NCBI RefSeq assembly: GCF_029892605.1
Contig: NZ_JARXWF010000014.1
Location: forward strand, 1-64,000
Length of the DNA: 64,000 bases
Direction: 5' to 3'
From: Parabacteroides sp. PM6-13
GTDB lineage: Bacteria; Bacteroidota; Bacteroidia; Bacteroidales; Tannerellaceae
In this document: positions 60,604 to 64,000 of the stretch, piece by piece
How the letters are laid out: the number at the start of each line of letters is the position of its first letter
Numbering within the stretch: position 1 is the first letter of the stretch
The notes under the pieces: generated by a model
Seen by the model: only the letters and a program-made list of their open reading frames with translations
Told to the model about the DNA's origin: nothing
Database searches by the model: none
Position numbers and translations under genes: made by a program

Positions 60604-61611
60604 TCATGAATTTCTTGCGATGGCGTCGTTTATTCGTGCCAACATTCTTTCTCGGAAATGGTCGGGGGCGACGATTCTGATCTTGTCGATATAGCCTAAA
60701 AGGAGGTTCTCCAATTCGTAGTTGATAATCAGATTCAATTCGATGGTCGTCGTAAGCGGGTCGCGCGTTTTGATTTTTTGCGAGCCATGCAGGGGCTTGG
60801 TTTCGATATAGGGGAAAAGCACATTGTCGATCTCCAATAGGACCCGCTCGGTCTCTTTCGCATACACGGTGACACCAATGACATCGTCGAAGTAGTCGTC
60901 GAAGTCGATATGATCATTGTCGATATAAGGGATATGCTGGCTTTCAATCCGTTCAATCCGATCCAAGGCCAGGTTGGTTAGTGAAGCGCGCTCTTTGAGT
61001 TGTTCGCAGAGCCCAAATAGAAACCAACGGTTGTTGTATTGCTTCAGGAAATAGGGATGAAAAACCTTTTCACTGGAATCGCTTCCGAATTTCCGGTAGA
61101 TGATTTTCAATACCTGACGGTTGACGATCGCGTTGAACACCTCCGTGAAGAAACCCAATCCGCGCAGGTAGGGATTATGTTCGAAGCCAACCACGCCAGC
61201 CCGGCTCCCTTTCAGCTTAAAGGTGTCTTCGAACCGTGCCAATATCTCTTCCATCCAGTCGAACTGTGGCATCCCCTTGAAACGATTCAGCATATAGATG
61301 GTCTGTTGGAGCTGATTCAGTTCCGTTTCGTTGAGCGGTTGGTTATTGATAGAATAATGTAAGTCGTCGTAGCGGTAATAGACCCTTCGCCCATCGGGAT
61401 AGCGTTCGAGCGGAATATCCCAAATGCTCTCCATGGCTTTGATATCTTCCTGCACCTGGCGCATTTTCACACCATCCTCTATGCCAGCCTGATCAAAAAG
61501 CGCCTTATTACAGGCCTCCACCAGATCCTCGATGAAATACCTCCGCCCGGGATTTCGAAAACAATTATCCAACGCCTGATAGCGTATGGTCGCGTGTTTA
61601 TTGGTTGCCAT
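60604..61611 (-). CDS. WYL domain transcriptional regulator
   Basis: The 335-residue protein has an N-terminal winged-helix segment (FIEDLVEACNKALFDQAGIE near 26-45). A WYL domain occupies about 150-245 (VNRQVLKIIYRKFGSDSSEK, then FHPYFLKQYNNRWFLFGLCE), and a WCX C-terminus (VLLEIDNVLFPYIETKPLHG) follows. WYL proteins sense ligands or nucleic acids, and members such as BrxR and CapW repress defence operons. Placement immediately upstream of hsdMSR in the same direction suggests that it represses this type I system until infection or damage (inference). Confidence 0.88.
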   Translation of the reverse strand: MATNKHATIRYQALDNCFRNPGRRYFIEDLVEACNKALFDQAGIEDGVKMRQVQEDIKAMESIWDIPLERYPDGRRVYYRYDDLHYSINNQPLNETELNQLQQTIYMLNRFKGMPQFDWMEEILARFEDTFKLKGSRAGVVGFEHNPYLRGLGFFTEVFNAIVNRQVLKIIYRKFGSDSSEKVFHPYFLKQYNNRWFLFGLCEQLKERASLTNLALDRIERIESQHIPYIDNDHIDFDDYFDDVIGVTVYAKETERVLLEIDNVLFPYIETKPLHGSQKIKTRDPLTTTIELNLIINYELENLLLGYIDKIRIVAPDHFRERMLARINDAIARNS

Positions 61612-61727
61612 GTTACACTTTTGTTTACTTCAAATACAAATATAGAGAAAGCTGAGTGCAATCAAGCTGGCTTGAAATTGCCAAAGCGCATCCTATATTA
61701 TACAAATATATAAAAAGATTAATCGCG

Positions 61728-61766
61728 AAAACAAAAAAAGCAGCGCCCCCTAAAGATAACTACTTG
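61728..61766 (-). repeat. Duplicate of the tRNA-Arg terminator
   Basis: These 39 bp match 62,325-62,363, immediately downstream of the tRNA-Arg gene, with five mismatches and no gaps. Both copies form a hairpin with T-run on the minus strand. This copy lies just beyond the ORF6N remnant, so the two flank it as direct repeats. Confidence 0.7.
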
Positions 61767-61817
61767 TTATAAAATGATATCAAGAACAAAAGAGGCAGTA
61801 ATTTAAACTGTGACTGG

Positions 61818-62201
61818 TTAGTTTTCCGGCTTCCTGAACCCTATCGGATTGCGTGGCTTATTCGCTTGTTTATGTTTTGCTGCCAGTTCAGCTAACGCTA
61901 TGTAAATAACATCAAACTCTTTTTGAGTATCTTCCGACAGATCGTTTATGGCAGCTAATGTTTCTTCGCTGATCTCTTCCAATGCTTTGATGCGATCTAT
62001 TAAGGACAGCAATAGGTCATTCCCTTTTATAGCAGCAATGACGGTACGCAAAGCCACAAAAGCATCTATGATAGAAATGCTTACCTGTATTGCGGTAGGG
62101 CTGCGAAGCACCGCTGATAGCATTGATACGCCCTGTTCGGTAAAGGCGAAAGGTGGGGTACGTGTACCACCCCAACTTGCTATTCCATTTTGGAAGAGCA
62201 A
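61818..62201 (-). pseudogene. Truncated ORF6N-type protein
   Basis: The open frame holds [20 protein letters not shown] and [19 protein letters not shown], the C-terminal half of ORF6N DNA-binding proteins, which normally start with about 80 more residues. The first in-frame start is only a TTG at 62,201. An ATG GAA TTA GCA (MELA) sits at 62,217 in another frame, like the start of a complete ORF6N protein joined out of frame after an internal deletion. The remnant is enclosed by direct repeats of the tRNA-Arg terminator region, so it is probably what is left of an integrated element. Confidence 0.7.
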
Positions 62202-62324
62202 GGAGTGCTAATTCCATAGGTTATGATTTCCTACAAATATAACTGTTCTTTTTTTCTTACATGGCAAGTTCTCTTCATCTTAAGAAAAAAGTGAAGGTAA
62301 GTACTACATGAAAGTCAATAGATA

Positions 62325-62363
62325 AAAACAAAAAAAGCAGCCACCTCGAAAGATAACTGCTTG
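62325..62363 (-). terminator. tRNA-Arg terminator
   Basis: On the minus strand AGCAG and CTGCT, with further G-U and A-U pairs between them, form a hairpin followed by seven T, 12-50 bp after the tRNA 3' end. The same sequence is duplicated at 61,728-61,766. Confidence 0.75.
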
Positions 62364-62374
62364 ATTAACAATAG

Positions 62375-62448
62375 TGATCAGGATGGGATTCGAACCCATG
62401 ACCCACAGCTTAGAAGGCTGTTGCTCTATCCAGCTGAGCTACCCGACC
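62375..62448 (-). tRNA. tRNA-Arg (anticodon UCU)
   Basis: The 74-nt gene folds as a standard cloverleaf: acceptor GGTCGGG with CCTGATC (two G-U pairs), D-arm GCTC/GAGC, anticodon stem ACAGC/GCTGT with loop CTTCTAA (anticodon TCT, reading AGA/AGG), and T-arm ATGGG-TTCGAAT-CCCAT. The discriminator base is A at 62,375. No CCA is encoded. Confidence 0.96.
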
Positions 62449-62465
62449 GGCCTTATTTTGCGGGG

Positions 62466-62496
62466 CAAAGGTAGGGATTTTATTTTTATATGCAAA
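62466..62496 (-). promoter_or_regulatory. tRNA-Arg promoter
   Basis: TTTG (62,496-62,493) and TACCTTTG (62,473-62,466) are 19 bp apart on the minus strand, 18 bp before the tRNA 5' end. Confidence 0.75.
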
Positions 62497-62548
62497 AACG
62501 AGGGTGGAAATCTTTTCTAAGAGATTGTTTTGTGTTGACGATCTTGTG

Positions 62549-63538
62549 TTAGGGTCTGTACTTCGCTCCGGAGAGAATCGATTGGGCATCTGTGTTTTGC
62601 ATCAATGCCGCAGGGGTTGCTTTGGTTTCTTTCATGTATTGCAAAACAATCTGTAATCCAAAGAACGAACCTAAACTACCCGGGGCATTGTCGGAAATAA
62701 ACGTGGAGGGGCGAGGTTCAAAATACTGTCCGGTGGTGATATAATCCGGCGTGTAGAGATGTTTTCGCTCGATAATCGTACGCCAAACGGTTCCCTCGTG
62801 CTGTTTCGCCCAGCGATAATCCTCCTCTGTATAACCCAAAAGCTGCGCCTGCTCCATCATAGAAACGGCCAGACTCACTACATATTTAATCTTTCCCTCA
62901 TAGATCATCCGATCCAACAGGACATTCTCATTTCCTTGAAAGGGAAACTCACTCATCAGCCATCCTGCCAGGTAGTCCGGGACAATATAATCGGGAGTCA
63001 TCTTCCGTCGCTGATAATCATAGAAGAAGTCCTCATACAAGGCATAATCTTCGCCCATATACTTATCGATGGAGATAGACAAAAGATTGTCGCCCACCAC
63101 AACATTCTGTCCAAAACCGGAGACATGCATATAGACCTCCGGCACGGAAAGAGCCGGAAACAACTCTTGCAAACAGGCAAAGCCCACGCCCAACTGCTTT
63201 TCGATCTCTTCTATATTATCAAACTTCTGTATCGCCTGACGATACAATCCCTTTAGGGTCGGTTCCGAATAGTAATTAAGTAAACGATCGAAAAAGCCGG
63301 GCATATCCGCGCTTTTCATATTCAATACAGCTTTACCTGTAATCTCCAACATCTGCGGATAGGTTTCTTTCAAAGCTGCTTCTCCGGTGGCATTCTCTGT
63401 TTCCAACAAATGATACAAAGCCTTATCAAAACGATGAATTGTAACAGGATCAGCCGATGCATAACGGGAAGAAGAGGCAAACGTACAACCGGCTAATGCC
63501 AGAAAAAAACATACCGACAACCATATTCTAAGTTTCAT
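62549..63538 (-). CDS. GldB-like lipoprotein
   Basis: The 329-residue protein has a lipobox signal (LSVCFFLALAGCTFASS, Cys near 18). Its body shows FDKALYHLLETENATGEAAL near 38-57, KQLGVGFACLQELFPALSVP near 115-134 and IDKYMGEDYALYEDFFYDYQ near 157-176. These are features of GldB proteins, essential for gliding and type IX secretion in other Bacteroidetes. Non-gliding gut Bacteroidales also carry GldB-like genes, so gliding itself should not be inferred. It is a single gene on the outer side of the tRNA-Arg gene. Confidence 0.82.
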   Translation of the reverse strand: MKLRIWLSVCFFLALAGCTFASSSRYASADPVTIHRFDKALYHLLETENATGEAALKETYPQMLEITGKAVLNMKSADMPGFFDRLLNYYSEPTLKGLYRQAIQKFDNIEEIEKQLGVGFACLQELFPALSVPEVYMHVSGFGQNVVVGDNLLSISIDKYMGEDYALYEDFFYDYQRRKMTPDYIVPDYLAGWLMSEFPFQGNENVLLDRMIYEGKIKYVVSLAVSMMEQAQLLGYTEEDYRWAKQHEGTVWRTIIERKHLYTPDYITTGQYFEPRPSTFISDNAPGSLGSFFGLQIVLQYMKETKATPAALMQNTDAQSILSGAKYRP

Positions 63539-64000
63539 AATGACGCGTCAATTTATATACAGACTATTATTCCTACAAATAAACGAAAAAAGCCACCGTA
63601 TATTGCATCAAAAACAGAAGAAAAGCCAATTATCAAAATGTAAGCAAAAACGCCATTTTGCTTTACAATATGATACGTTAAAAAGTGTTACCCGCAGGAC
63701 TAATTTTAAATACCCCTGCGTTTTTGGAAATTTTCTCGGGCGTTTCTGACAATTTGTAAATCGCTTAGCGAAGCGTAAAGCAAAATGATATTTCTAAAAA
63801 GTGATTTTTGTGATTGATAGGGAGATTTAAATAGGAGAAGATTTGGTTTTCATATAAATCCCAGTGGGATTTCCTATTCGTAACCGCGGGTGTAGCGAAG
63901 CAAACCCGTGGTAGGTAGGCAGATAGACAAGACCTACTCTCCAAGCAACCCCGAAGAGGGTTGAACCCATTCCGGGTTCGTTAGTTATTATTAGCGGAAT
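63539..64000. other. Intergenic region with repeats, no gene found
   Basis: This stretch holds copy B of the dispersed repeat (63,630-63,764) and a run of palindromes: AAATCCCA/TGGGATTT (63,856-63,872), CCGCGGGT/ACCCGTGG (63,884-63,911) and GAACCC/GGGTTC (63,963-63,979). The last resembles 28,541-28,558. No convincing open frame was seen on either strand up to the window end. Confidence 0.6.
63630..63764 (+). repeat. Dispersed repeat, copy B
   Basis: Same orientation and about the same length as 40,577-40,711. The central 65 bp differ at three positions; the last third is less similar. It lies upstream of the GldB-like gene and outside any coding frame. Confidence 0.75.

Noticed and set aside
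1-64000. CRISPR arrays, insertion sequences, rRNA operons
   Set aside because: No regularly spaced repeats with spacers, no transposase and no rRNA sequence were seen.

Overview
The window looks like Bacteroidales chromosome, most likely Parabacteroides or a close relative (inference). The support is direct: many genes sit behind TAnnTTTG -7 boxes with TTTG about 18-20 bp upstream, Shine-Dalgarno sequences are mostly absent, and the gene set includes a Bacteroidales-type tryptophanase, a GldB-like lipoprotein, DUF1896, NBU-style mobilization genes and six-domain ribosomal protein S1.

Positions 1 to about 25,150 are visibly AT-richer and read as an integrated mobilizable element whose left end lies outside the window. 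From the right end inward it carries: a four-helix-turn-helix protein, a tyrosine recombinase, a RhuM-Fic/Doc fusion and a membrane protein (one coupled operon); an excisionase-like protein; a DUF3987 primase-helicase and a zinc-ribbon/TOPRIM primase; a candidate oriT with MobC-like protein and MOBP-type relaxase; small cargo genes behind a strongly structured candidate RNA; and then a defence block. The defence block (about 226-14,162, minus strand) holds an XRE regulator, two cytosine-C5 methyltransferases, a McrB-like GTPase and a LlaJI-type endonuclease. Packed directly behind the endonuclease are an OLD-like ATPase/TOPRIM protein, a SpoT/MESH1-like HD hydrolase and a Fic protein, followed by a separate pair of DUF262 proteins of the GmrSD type.

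From mnmE (25,220) rightwards the DNA is ordinary core chromosome: mnmE, tnaA, a FemAB-like protein, a DUF362 ferredoxin, a higBA pair, an exonuclease, a nitroreductase, a HAD phosphatase, thioredoxin and rhodanese lipoproteins, a serpin, an ECF sigma factor with a membrane/beta-barrel partner, rpsA, an Acg-type oxidoreductase, metal-dependent hydrolase and glyoxalase-like genes, a ROK kinase, a Nudix hydrolase, argS, HU, two rhomboids, an endonuclease/phosphatase, a ThiF-like/GNAT pair and a GH43 lipoprotein.

A second defence island, a type I restriction-modification system (hsdM-hsdS-hsdR) preceded by a WYL regulator and followed by a HIRAN protein, occupies 54,110-61,611. It lies between two integration-like scars: a 20-bp exact duplication of a gene 3' end at 53,913/54,068, and an imperfect duplication of the tRNA-Arg terminator at 61,728/62,325 that encloses an ORF6N remnant. 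A dispersed repeat of about 135 bp occurs near 40,577 and again near 63,630.

The most interesting points are the extended LlaJI operon, the structured RNA at 14,330-14,442, the match between a four-HTH protein and four 10-bp operator-like repeats, and the paired scars around the type I island. All functional statements rest on motif reading; no database search was run.
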